A DNA stretch of 6,111 nucleotides from Lutibacter sp. UBA4458. Its GTDB lineage: Bacteria > Bacteroidota > Bacteroidia > Flavobacteriales > Flavobacteriaceae. Numbering within the stretch: the first letter of the stretch is position 1; every line of letters starts with the position of its first letter. Both the position numbers and the translations under genes were made by a program. The notes below the pieces were generated by a model. It was not told the DNA's origin. It ran no database searches and saw nothing but the letters and a program-made list of their open reading frames with translations. Positions 1 to 6,111 of this stretch are shown piece after piece. The stretch is taken from assembly GCA_002390165.1 (NCBI GenBank), contig DGOU01000081.1, positions 1 through 6,111 on the forward strand, read 5' to 3'.

Positions 1-1
1 A

Positions 2-898
2 AGAACTTTAACCTCAACTTCGCAACTTAAATACTCAAAAAATGTGGCTACTCCTTATTATTTTAAAGAAGGAAAAAATATAGCATTACAATGGGTAAAC
101 TGGGATAATATTGCTCCTGCTGGAGGTATTATTTCTTCTGCAAATGATTTTGCAAAATGGATTCAATTAAATATTAATAAAGGTACTGTAAATAGTAAGA
201 AATACTTTTCAAAAGCAAGTTTTAATCAATTAACTACACCACACACAAATTTTAAAGTTCGAAATAATGGTGAAAAGGTTCATTTTAAATCCTACGGTTT
301 AGGATGGAGCTTACAAGATTATCAAGGCTACAAAGTAGTTTCACACAGCGGTGGTTATGATGGTATGATTTCAAAATCATTTTACATTCCTGAAAAGAAA
401 ATAGGTGCTGTAATTTTAACCAACTCTATAAATTGGTTACCTAGCGCTTTAACAAACAAAATTTTAGATGTTTTATTAACAGGTAAAACCAACGGAAAAG
501 ATTGGTCTGCAAATTATTTAAATTATAAAACTAAAAAAGATAGCCTTGCTAAGATTAAATCTAATAAAAATGAAAATTTACGAAATAAACTTAATCCACA
601 AACTTTACCTTTAAAAGAGTACACAGGCATTTTTAAAGATAAAATGTATGGTACGGTCACGGTTGCTTTAAAAAATAATCAACTGTATTTTACTATGGAT
701 AAAACTCCTATTTTTTATGGAATTTTAAAACATTGGAATAGTTCTATTTTCACCTTTAATTTCCCAAAACATTTATCCTCTTTACCAGAAGGAAAATTAT
801 GGTTTGATGTTAACAAAAACGGAACAGTTTCAAAATTACATATAGATGTTCCTAATCCTGATTTTGATTTTACTGAATTTGAATTTATAAAACAGTAA
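2..898 (+). CDS. Serine hydrolase, beta-lactamase/PBP-like family with C-terminal DUF3471-type domain (5' partial)
   Basis: The reading frame is open to the left edge, so the gene begins outside the window; the GTG at 44 is an internal codon, not a start. The visible 298 residues are the C-terminal part. Seen directly: a PAGGIISSANDFAKW block (about visible residues 39-54), a GLGW segment, and HSGGYDGM with the HSG triad at 344-352 (His at visible residue 115). In the class C beta-lactamase/PF00144 family this triad takes the place of the KTG box. The nucleophile SxxK and the YxN motif belong in the missing N-terminal part, so activity cannot be judged. From about base 602 to the stop, the protein matches the beta-rich DUF3471-like tail common in such hydrolases (LKEYTGIF, then LYFTM, LWFDVN). 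Known members are mostly exported esterases or peptidases acting on D-amino-acid or ester bonds; the substrate here is unknown. A signal peptide would lie upstream. argS follows after 53 bases on the same strand with its own promoter element. Confidence 0.88.
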   Translation, partial: RTLTSTSQLKYSKNVATPYYFKEGKNIALQWVNWDNIAPAGGIISSANDFAKWIQLNINKGTVNSKKYFSKASFNQLTTPHTNFKVRNNGEKVHFKSYGLGWSLQDYQGYKVVSHSGGYDGMISKSFYIPEKKIGAVILTNSINWLPSALTNKILDVLLTGKTNGKDWSANYLNYKTKKDSLAKIKSNKNENLRNKLNPQTLPLKEYTGIFKDKMYGTVTVALKNNQLYFTMDKTPIFYGILKHWNSSIFTFNFPKHLSSLPEGKLWFDVNKNGTVSKLHIDVPNPDFDFTEFEFIKQ

Positions 899-924
899 AA
901 ACAAATTGTAATTTACTATTTTTG
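894..924 (+). terminator. Possible weak AT-rich hairpin terminator overlapping the hydrolase stop codon
   Basis: AGTAAA (894-899) and TTTACT (912-917) form a perfect 6-bp inverted repeat. Inside the loop, ACA (901-903) and TGT (907-909) can also pair. TTTTT (919-923) follows directly. The left arm contains the stop codon TAA at 896-898. The stem is almost all A-T, so stability is poor and a chance match in AT-rich DNA is possible. If real, its T-run is shared with the argS -7 element. Confidence 0.25.
917..924 (+). promoter_or_regulatory. Bacteroidota-type -7 promoter element for argS
   Basis: TATTTTTG is an exact match to the Bacteroidota -7 consensus TAnnTTTG. It lies 27 bases before the argS ATG at 952, which leaves a leader of roughly 20 bases, assuming initiation a few bases past the element. 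No TTG is present at the usual -33 spacing (17-23 bases upstream), since that stretch falls on the hydrolase stop region, so the promoter is supported by the -7 element and position only. Its last three bases form the in-frame TTG at 922, which argues against that TTG being a translation start. Confidence 0.6.
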
Positions 925-951
925 CACTTCAATTTATTTCCGTATAAAATA

Positions 952-2727
952 ATGCAAAAAAAATTAGAACAAGCAGTTAAAAAAGGTTTACAAGAAATTT
1001 ATGGAGTTACTATTAATTCTGTTGAATTTCAGACAACTAAAAAAGATTTTGAAGGAGATTATACTATTGTTGTATTTGCATTTTTACGCTTTATAAAAGG
1101 AAATCCTGTAGAAATTGGAAACAAATTAGGAGAATTTTTAGTTAATAATGTAGCCGAAGTAACTAAATTTAATGTGGTAAAAGGTTTTCTAAACCTTGTA
1201 ATTAACGATTCTTATTTTTTAAATAGTTTCCAAAATATTTATAAAATCGAAAATTTTGGTTTTGTTTCTCCAAACCCAAAAGATAAAGCAGTAATGGTGG
1301 AATACTCTTCGCCAAACACTAATAAACCGCTTCATTTAGGGCATATTAGAAATAATTTATTAGGCTATTCGGTTGCTGAAATTATAAAAGCATCGGGTAA
1401 AAATGTGTACAAAACACAAATTATAAATGACCGGGGAATTCATATTTGTAAAAGTATGTTAGCTTGGCAACGCTTTGGAAATGGTGAAACTCCCAAAAAC
1501 ACTAACTTAAAAGGAGATAAATTAGTTGGTAATTATTACGTTGCTTTTGATAAAGCCTATAAAGAAGAAATGAAAGCACTTGTTGCTCAAGGTAAAAGCG
1601 AAGAAGATGCTAAAAAAGAAGCACCTATTTTAGTTGAAGCTCAAGAAATGCTACGTAAATGGGAAGCTGGAGATACAGAAGTTGTTGCGCTTTGGAAAAA
1701 AATGAATCAATGGGTTTTTGATGGATTTGATATAACTTATAAAGAATTAGGGGTTAATTTTGATAAAAACTATTATGAAAGTAATACGTATTTATTAGGT
1801 AAAGATGTAGTTGCAAAAGGTTTAAATGATGGCATTTTTTATAAAAAAGATGATGGCTCGGTTTGGATTGATTTAACCGATGAAGGTTTAGATGAAAAAA
1901 TTGTTTTACGAGCAGATGGAACTGCGGTTTATATGACGCAAGATATAGGAACTGCTATTGAACGTTTTAAAGATTTTGACCTAGAAAAACTAGTATATAC
2001 CGTTGGTAATGAACAAGATTACCATTTTAAAGTTCTTTTCTTAATTTTATCTAAATTAGGTTACAGTTGGGCAAAAAATTGTTATCATTTATCTTATGGT
2101 ATGGTTGATTTACCTAGTGGAAAAATGAAATCAAGAGAAGGAACTGTAGTAGATGCAGATGATTTAATGGTTGAAATGACCAACACAGCCAGAGATATTT
2201 CGCAAGAATTGGGAAAATTAGAAGGATATTCTAAACCAGAAAAAGAAACCTTATATAAAACTATTGGTTTAGGCGCTTTAAAATACTATATTTTAAAAGT
2301 AGATCCTAAAAAAAGAATTTTATTTAACCCTGAAGAATCTGTTGATTTTGCAGGAAATACAGGTCCTTTTATTCAATATACGTATGCTAGAATTCAATCT
2401 ATATTAAGAAAAGCATCTTTTGATTATCATGTCACTCAGAGCGAAGCAGAAGTGAATTTACACGAAAAAGAGCGTTCTTTAATAAAACAATTACTGCTAT
2501 TTCCTGAAATAATTCAAAATGCAGCAATTAATCATAGTCCAGCATTAATTGCCAACTTCACCTACGATTTAGTAAAAGAATACAATTCTTTTTACCAAAC
2601 AGTACCTATTTTAGCCTGCGAAAATGAACAAGAAAAAATTATAAGAACGCAACTATCCTTTAAAGTAGGTGAAATTATAAAATCTGCATTTAATTTATTG
2701 GGGATTAATGTTCCTGATAGAATGTAG
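952..2727 (+). CDS. argS: Arginyl-tRNA synthetase (class I)
   Basis: Charges tRNA-Arg with arginine using ATP in the cytoplasm; essential for translation. From the ATG at 952 the protein has 591 residues, normal for a bacterial ArgRS. Order of domains: N-terminal additional domain (about 1-100), a Rossmann catalytic core with the HIGH motif as HLGH (residues 128-131, bases 1333-1344) in SSPNTNKPLHLGHIRNN, and the KMSK-type loop as KMKSR (residues 391-395, bases 2122-2136) followed by EGTVVDADDL. A DALR-type anticodon-binding helical domain starts near AGNTGPFIQYTYAR (about residue 467) and runs to the ending LLGINVPDRM. The frame is open upstream to a TTG at 922, but that codon is part of the promoter element, while the ATG at 952 gives the usual family N-terminus (MQKKLEQAVKKG). 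No Shine-Dalgarno is present; the leader is A/T-rich, as usual in Bacteroidota. No missing motif or frameshift was seen. Confidence 0.97.
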   Translation: MQKKLEQAVKKGLQEIYGVTINSVEFQTTKKDFEGDYTIVVFAFLRFIKGNPVEIGNKLGEFLVNNVAEVTKFNVVKGFLNLVINDSYFLNSFQNIYKIENFGFVSPNPKDKAVMVEYSSPNTNKPLHLGHIRNNLLGYSVAEIIKASGKNVYKTQIINDRGIHICKSMLAWQRFGNGETPKNTNLKGDKLVGNYYVAFDKAYKEEMKALVAQGKSEEDAKKEAPILVEAQEMLRKWEAGDTEVVALWKKMNQWVFDGFDITYKELGVNFDKNYYESNTYLLGKDVVAKGLNDGIFYKKDDGSVWIDLTDEGLDEKIVLRADGTAVYMTQDIGTAIERFKDFDLEKLVYTVGNEQDYHFKVLFLILSKLGYSWAKNCYHLSYGMVDLPSGKMKSREGTVVDADDLMVEMTNTARDISQELGKLEGYSKPEKETLYKTIGLGALKYYILKVDPKKRILFNPEESVDFAGNTGPFIQYTYARIQSILRKASFDYHVTQSEAEVNLHEKERSLIKQLLLFPEIIQNAAINHSPALIANFTYDLVKEYNSFYQTVPILACENEQEKIIRTQLSFKVGEIIKSAFNLLGINVPDRM

Positions 2728-2937
2728 TTAAACGTTGAAAAACATCAATGATAATTTAGCTATATATGCAAAATTTGGCATTCTCAAATAACAAAAGCCT
2801 AATGTGAAAAACTTTAGCAATTTTATTTTCGAAACCCTTTTAGTTATTTAATTTCGACTTTTAAAAATTAAAAATAATAAATACTTAAATTTGCAGTGAA
2901 AACAGCTTTTAACATAAAAAATTAAAAATATAAACTT
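2728..2937. other. argS-lpdA intergenic region
   Basis: These 210 bases hold no credible gene. Just after the argS stop, CGTTGA (2733-2738) can pair with TCAATG (2745-2750), a 6-bp stem with one G-T wobble and a 6-base loop, but no T-run follows, so it is a poor terminator candidate. TCGAAA (2829-2834) and TTTCGA (2852-2857) form a 6-bp inverted repeat with a 17-base spacer upstream of the lpdA promoter. The 14-mer AAAAATTAAAAATA occurs twice, at 2863-2876 and 2917-2930, on either side of the -7 element; both copies are low-complexity. Confidence 0.5.
2886..2893 (+). promoter_or_regulatory. Bacteroidota-type -7 promoter element for lpdA
   Basis: TAAATTTG matches the Bacteroidota -7 consensus TAnnTTTG exactly and is followed by GCA. 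It sits 44 bases before the lpdA ATG, giving a predicted leader of roughly 35-40 bases. No clear -33 TTG lies 17-23 bases upstream; that stretch is an A/T-rich run. The 210-base spacing from argS and this element suggest that lpdA is transcribed separately. Confidence 0.6.
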
Positions 2938-4326
2938 ATGAAATACGACGTACTAATTATTGGAAGTGGTCCTGGAGGATATGTAACTGCTATTAGAGCA
3001 TCACAACTTGGATTTAAAGTTGGAATTGTAGAAAGAGAAAATTTAGGCGGAATTTGTCTAAATTGGGGATGTATTCCTACCAAAGCTTTACTAAAAAGCG
3101 CCCAAGTGTACGATTATTTAAAACATGTAGACGCTTATGGATTAAAAGCCGAAGCTATTGATAAAGATTTTGATGCAATAATTAAAAGAAGTCGTGGTGT
3201 AGCTGAAGGAATGAGTAAAGGAGTTCAATTTTTAATGAAAAAAAATAAAATTGAGGTTATTGAAGGCTTTGGAAAAATTAAAACAGGTAAAAAAGTAGAC
3301 GTTACTAATGATAAAGGCGAAGTAACGGAATATAGCGCAGATAATATTATAATTGCTACTGGAGCCCGTTCACGTGAATTGCCAAATCTACCACAAGATG
3401 GTAAAAAAGTAATTGGTTATAGACAAGCAATGACTTTACCTAAACAACCTAAAAAAATGATTGTAGTTGGTTCGGGAGCTATTGGTTCTGAGTTTGCTCA
3501 TTTTTATAATGCTATGGGTACTGAAGTTACTATAGTTGAATTTTTACCACATTTAGTTCCTTTAGAAGATGAAGAAATTTCTAAACAATTTGAACGTTCC
3601 TTTAAAAAATCAGGGATTAAAGTAATGTTGAACTCTTCTGTAGAATCTGTAGATACTTCTGGCAAAGGAGTTAAAGCAGTAGTAAAAACTAAAAAAGGCG
3701 AAGAAATTTTAGAAGCAGATATTTTACTTTCTGCTGTTGGAATTAAATCTAATCTTGAAAATATTGGTTTAGAAGATGTTGGTATTGTAACCGATAGAGA
3801 TAAAATTTTAGTTAACGATTTTTATCAAACAAACATACCTGGCTATTATGCTATTGGAGATGTTGTTCCTGGTCCTGCTTTAGCACATGTTGCTTCTGCA
3901 GAAGGAATTACCTGTGTAGAAAAAATTGCAGGTTTAGCTACAGAACCTGTAGATTATAGCAACATTCCTGGTTGTACATATGCTACACCAGAAATTGCGA
4001 GTGTTGGTTTAACCGAAACTAAAGCCAAAGAGCAAGGCTATGAGTTAAAAATTGGTAAATTTCCTTTTTCAGCATCTGGTAAAGCAAAAGCTGCTGGCAC
4101 TCCAGAAGGATTTGTAAAAGTTATTTTTGATGCTAAATATGGCGAATGGTTAGGTTGCCATATGATTGGTGCAGGTGTTACAGATATGATTGCTGAAGCT
4201 GTAGTGGCAAGAAAATTAGAAACTACCGGGCACGAAATTTTAAAAGCAATTCATCCACATCCAACTATGAGTGAAGCAGTTATGGAAGCTGTTGCCGCTG
4301 CTTATGATGAGGTAATTCATTTATAA
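2938..4326 (+). CDS. lpdA: Dihydrolipoyl dehydrogenase (E3 of 2-oxoacid dehydrogenase complexes)
   Basis: A cytoplasmic FAD flavoenzyme that reoxidises dihydrolipoamide on the E2 subunit (or glycine-cleavage H protein) with NAD+. The 462-residue length is typical. Seen in order: FAD-binding GSGPGG (residues 9-14), redox disulfide C40/C45 in GGICLNWGCIPTKALL, an IIIATGARSREL segment near 140, NAD-binding GSGAIG (178-183) in GSGAIGSEFAHF, the second FAD contact YYAIGDV with D308, and a C-terminal dimerisation domain with the catalytic pair H441 and E446 in HPHPTMSEAVME. All key residues are present, so the enzyme should be active. The Trp and Thr in the disulfide motif differ from the commoner GGTCLNVGCIPSK wording and resemble the E3 of some pyruvate dehydrogenase complexes, but no E1 or E2 gene is next to it, so the partner complex is open. 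The start ATG is preceded by an A-rich leader without Shine-Dalgarno. A strong hairpin follows the stop. Confidence 0.96.
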   Translation: MKYDVLIIGSGPGGYVTAIRASQLGFKVGIVERENLGGICLNWGCIPTKALLKSAQVYDYLKHVDAYGLKAEAIDKDFDAIIKRSRGVAEGMSKGVQFLMKKNKIEVIEGFGKIKTGKKVDVTNDKGEVTEYSADNIIIATGARSRELPNLPQDGKKVIGYRQAMTLPKQPKKMIVVGSGAIGSEFAHFYNAMGTEVTIVEFLPHLVPLEDEEISKQFERSFKKSGIKVMLNSSVESVDTSGKGVKAVVKTKKGEEILEADILLSAVGIKSNLENIGLEDVGIVTDRDKILVNDFYQTNIPGYYAIGDVVPGPALAHVASAEGITCVEKIAGLATEPVDYSNIPGCTYATPEIASVGLTETKAKEQGYELKIGKFPFSASGKAKAAGTPEGFVKVIFDAKYGEWLGCHMIGAGVTDMIAEAVVARKLETTGHEILKAIHPHPTMSEAVMEAVAAAYDEVIHL

Positions 4327-4335
4327 AATATAATC

Positions 4336-4367
4336 GCCAGATGATTTAACCTCATCTGGCAACTTTT
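4336..4367 (+). terminator. Rho-independent terminator after lpdA
   Basis: GCCAGATGA (4336-4344) and TCATCTGGC (4352-4360) form a perfect 9-bp stem with a 7-base loop, followed by AAC and TTTT (4364-4367). It lies 9 bases past the lpdA stop and is the most stable hairpin I found in the window. The T-run is short, so termination may be partial, which matters because the downstream gene at 4383 has no visible promoter. Confidence 0.82.
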
Positions 4368-4382
4368 AATTCATCTAAAACT

Positions 4383-4820
4383 ATGTTATCCTTCTTCAAA
4401 AAGAAACCTAAAAGCCAAATTTCTGAAAAATTAAGTGATTATCCTGAACTTCAATATGACGGAGGTACAAAGTTTGCAGAAAATGAAAATAATGATGTTT
4501 ATGTGGATATTGAAGAATTAGGAGGTTTTCCATATATTAAAACAGCTATTCTTGGAACTTTTGGAACAAGAATTAAAAAAGAAGGAAGTACATTAACTTT
4601 CCATTTTAAAAACGAAAAACTTACTTTAAATTCTGAACATGATCAAATTGAATCGGATGAAATAAAAAACACCCCATTTAGTTTTACTCAAATTGATTTT
4701 GAAGCGACTGAAGAAGAAATTAAAAAAATTCAAGAGCAGAAAACGACTAATATTACTTTTAAATTTTTAAAAGAAGAAATTTCTTTTAGTCCTGTTGTAA
4801 TTAATATTCCAGAAGCGTAA
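4383..4820 (+). CDS. Hypothetical protein, 145 residues, no recognised family
   Basis: I do not recognise a family. The frame is intact, with an ATG start and codon use like its neighbours (AT-rich third positions). The N-terminus, MLSFFKKKPKSQ, is short, hydrophobic then basic, but has no following hydrophobic stretch, so a signal peptide or membrane segment is unlikely; a cytoplasmic protein is inferred. The body looks beta-rich with alternating hydrophobic strands (YVDIEEL, STLTFHFKNEKLTL, NITFKFLKEEISFSPVVI) and an acidic helix around residues 108-120 (ATEEEIKKIQEQK). There is no cysteine or tryptophan and no obvious catalytic motif. It begins 22 bases after the lpdA terminator hairpin and shows no TAnnTTTG promoter, so it may depend on readthrough from lpdA or a non-canonical promoter. 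Its last 20 bases overlap the end of bshC on the opposite strand. Intact frame and composition support a real gene; its function is unknown. Confidence 0.75.
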   Translation: MLSFFKKKPKSQISEKLSDYPELQYDGGTKFAENENNDVYVDIEELGGFPYIKTAILGTFGTRIKKEGSTLTFHFKNEKLTLNSEHDQIESDEIKNTPFSFTQIDFEATEEEIKKIQEQKTTNITFKFLKEEISFSPVVINIPEA

Positions 4821-6111
4821 ATTTCAAATCTAAAGGATTCAAATTCTTTAACAATTGTGGAATTAAATCTTTACCTATAATTTCATATACTTCAGAAAAA
4901 TTACGAGTACGTTCCTCTAAACTTTGATTCGGAAATAATTCACTTTGTAGTTTCTCAATTCTAACTACAATATTAGCTAACTTTCGTTTTTGTGCTTTTA
5001 ACAAGCGTTTTTCCAATTTAGTAAGTCCATTTAATTGCTTTTTCTCCTGAGCATTTACAGCACCTAAAAAAGATGAATCTGTTTGATTTGCAATTTTCTT
5101 TAAATCTATAAATTGTTGTATAAGAAATTCTTTTTGCTTAGTGAAATCAATATTAATTTCAGAAAATTCTTTAATTTTTGAATGAATTAAAAGTTCTCTT
5201 TTTTGAAATATTTCTTCTAAATAAATATGTAATTTATCCAATTTCATCCTTTGTTTTTTGGAAATTAACAAAGCCGAATTTCGCAATAATAAAATAGGAA
5301 AAGGCATAGAAGCAGCTTTAAAATAACTTTTTAATTGAAACCAATAAGCTAATTCTCCTCCTCCGCCAATATAGCATAAATTAGGTAAAATGGTTTCTTG
5401 ATATAAACCACGCAATAATACATTTGGACTAAATCGTTCTGGAAAATTTTGTAATTCCTCTAAAATTTCAGCCTTGGTAAAAACTAAATTGGTGTTATTA
5501 ATTTTAAAGTGGTTGTTTTCAAAAACAATCCGTTCACGCAATGCATCTTTTAAATAAAATAGGTTTATTTCTCTAGGATTTACTTGAATTTTATAATTAA
5601 GGCTATTCAGTTCCTTATTAGTTTTAGAAACTTCATTATATGAAGTTTGATATAATAATTCCTCTTTAAATATTGAAATAAATTGTTTTTTTAATGAAGT
5701 ACAATCTCCATCAATAATAACTAAACCATATTTTCCAAAAAGTTCATTTACTAAATATCTTGTAGCATCGGTTAAATTATCATGCTTTAAATAAGATTTT
5801 TTAAACAACTCTTTTAAATAGGAAGCATTTTCTGATTTTCCTAATAAATTAGAAAATGCTTGGTAAACATCTTCTAAACCTTCTGTTGACAACCTTCCTA
5901 CAGCACCACTGCTTTCTTTATTCCATTTAATTTTATGTTCCTTAAAATTAAAATAATTAATTTCTTCAAAATCGTGATCTTCAGTCGCCATCCAATATAC
6001 AGGCACAAAATTATAATTAGGGTAAGTTTCTTTTAATTGTTTTGATAAATTAATGGTAGAAACAATTTTATACAAAAAATATAAAGGACCTGTAAATATA
6101 TTTAATTGATG
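4801..6111 (-). CDS. bshC: Bacillithiol biosynthesis cysteine ligase BshC (5' partial)
   Basis: BshC is the putative enzyme adding cysteine to glucosaminyl-malate, the last step of bacillithiol synthesis, in the cytoplasm. The frame is open to the right edge; the TTG at 6075-6073 is internal, because the 12 codons before it read HQLNIFTGPLYF and match the family motif ahead of YKIVSTINL. About 436 residues are visible of a family length near 530, so roughly 95 N-terminal residues are missing. Family blocks seen in order: VPVYWMATEDHDFEEIN (6006-5956), a VIIDGD segment, REINLFYLKDALRERIV, then FSPNVLLRGLYQETILPN and CYIGGGGELAYW (the GGGG near 5367-5356). A long charged helical region with coiled-coil character follows (about 5180-4930, RLLKAQKRKLANIVVRIEKL), the part known to mediate dimers in the Bacillus protein. 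It ends in LDLKFTLLEY, as full-length members do, so the C-terminus is complete. Its promoter is outside the window. The stop overlaps the convergent hypothetical gene by 20 bases. Confidence 0.94.
   Translation of the reverse strand, partial: HQLNIFTGPLYFLYKIVSTINLSKQLKETYPNYNFVPVYWMATEDHDFEEINYFNFKEHKIKWNKESSGAVGRLSTEGLEDVYQAFSNLLGKSENASYLKELFKKSYLKHDNLTDATRYLVNELFGKYGLVIIDGDCTSLKKQFISIFKEELLYQTSYNEVSKTNKELNSLNYKIQVNPREINLFYLKDALRERIVFENNHFKINNTNLVFTKAEILEELQNFPERFSPNVLLRGLYQETILPNLCYIGGGGELAYWFQLKSYFKAASMPFPILLLRNSALLISKKQRMKLDKLHIYLEEIFQKRELLIHSKIKEFSEINIDFTKQKEFLIQQFIDLKKIANQTDSSFLGAVNAQEKKQLNGLTKLEKRLLKAQKRKLANIVVRIEKLQSELFPNQSLEERTRNFSEVYEIIGKDLIPQLLKNLNPLDLKFTLLEY

Noticed and set aside
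44..46. GTG as start codon of the serine hydrolase
   Set aside because: The frame stays open to base 2, and the protein lacks the SxxK and YxN motifs that a complete family member has upstream; the gene is cut by the window edge.
2733..2750. Hairpin just after argS as a terminator
   Set aside because: A 6-bp stem with a wobble pair and no T-run after it; expected by chance in AT-rich DNA. It is described only within the intergenic entry.
2766..2807. 13-codon ORF starting with ATG in the argS-lpdA gap
   Set aside because: Far too short, with no recognisable peptide, no promoter element in front and no reason beyond chance.
2938..4326. LpdA as a bacilliredoxin reductase (Bdr/YpdA), suggested by the nearby bshC
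   Set aside because: The 462-residue length, the CxxxxC disulfide and the HPHPTMSE ending are those of dihydrolipoyl dehydrogenase; Bdr proteins are shorter and lack this arrangement.
4832..4849. AAAGGA/TTCTTT hairpin near the end of bshC as a shared bidirectional terminator
   Set aside because: Six pairs including one G-T on the plus strand only, AT-rich, inside bshC coding sequence and without a proper T-run; too weak to call.
6073..6075. TTG as start codon of bshC
   Set aside because: Twelve further in-frame codons to the window edge read HQLNIFTGPLYF, which fits conserved BshC sequence, so the gene continues outside.
1..6111. A defence system, mobile element, CRISPR array or other novel cluster
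   Set aside because: Four of the five genes have recognisable common families with normal motif content, and there are no long repeats, integrase or transposase genes, or composition breaks visible by eye.

Overview
The window is AT-rich (about 30% GC by eye, not computed) and looks like a chromosomal housekeeping stretch from a member of the Bacteroidota, most likely Flavobacteriaceae. Three things point there. Two intergenic regions carry the Bacteroidota -7 promoter consensus TAnnTTTG. The starts lack Shine-Dalgarno sequences and are instead preceded by A/T-rich leaders. The ArgRS, dihydrolipoyl dehydrogenase and BshC proteins have the motif wording typical of flavobacteria. I see no tRNA or rRNA gene, insertion sequence, CRISPR array, prophage or plasmid feature.

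Layout, left to right. (1) The 3' part of a serine hydrolase gene of the beta-lactamase/penicillin-binding family with a C-terminal DUF3471-type domain; its start lies left of the window. (2) A 53-base gap holding the argS -7 element, then argS (arginyl-tRNA synthetase), whose real start is the ATG at 952. (3) A 210-base intergenic region with a second clear -7 element in front of lpdA (dihydrolipoyl dehydrogenase, the E3 of 2-oxoacid dehydrogenase complexes), closed by a perfect 9-bp hairpin terminator. (4) A small 145-residue protein of unknown function. (5) On the minus strand, running in from the right edge, the C-terminal four fifths or so of bshC (putative cysteine ligase of bacillithiol synthesis). 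Its stop codon lies inside the end of the unknown gene, so the two genes converge with a 20-base overlap.

How the genes relate: the four plus-strand genes are co-directional, but promoters in front of argS and lpdA and the terminator after lpdA suggest separate transcription units rather than one operon. ArgS serves translation, LpdA central carbon metabolism, and BshC low-molecular-weight thiol synthesis. LpdA and BshC both concern thiol chemistry, but nothing in the layout ties them functionally.

I did not find a convincing undescribed system. The points most worth a second look are the unassigned 145-residue gene with its overlapping tail-to-tail junction with bshC, and an AT-rich hairpin that links the end of the hydrolase gene to the argS promoter.
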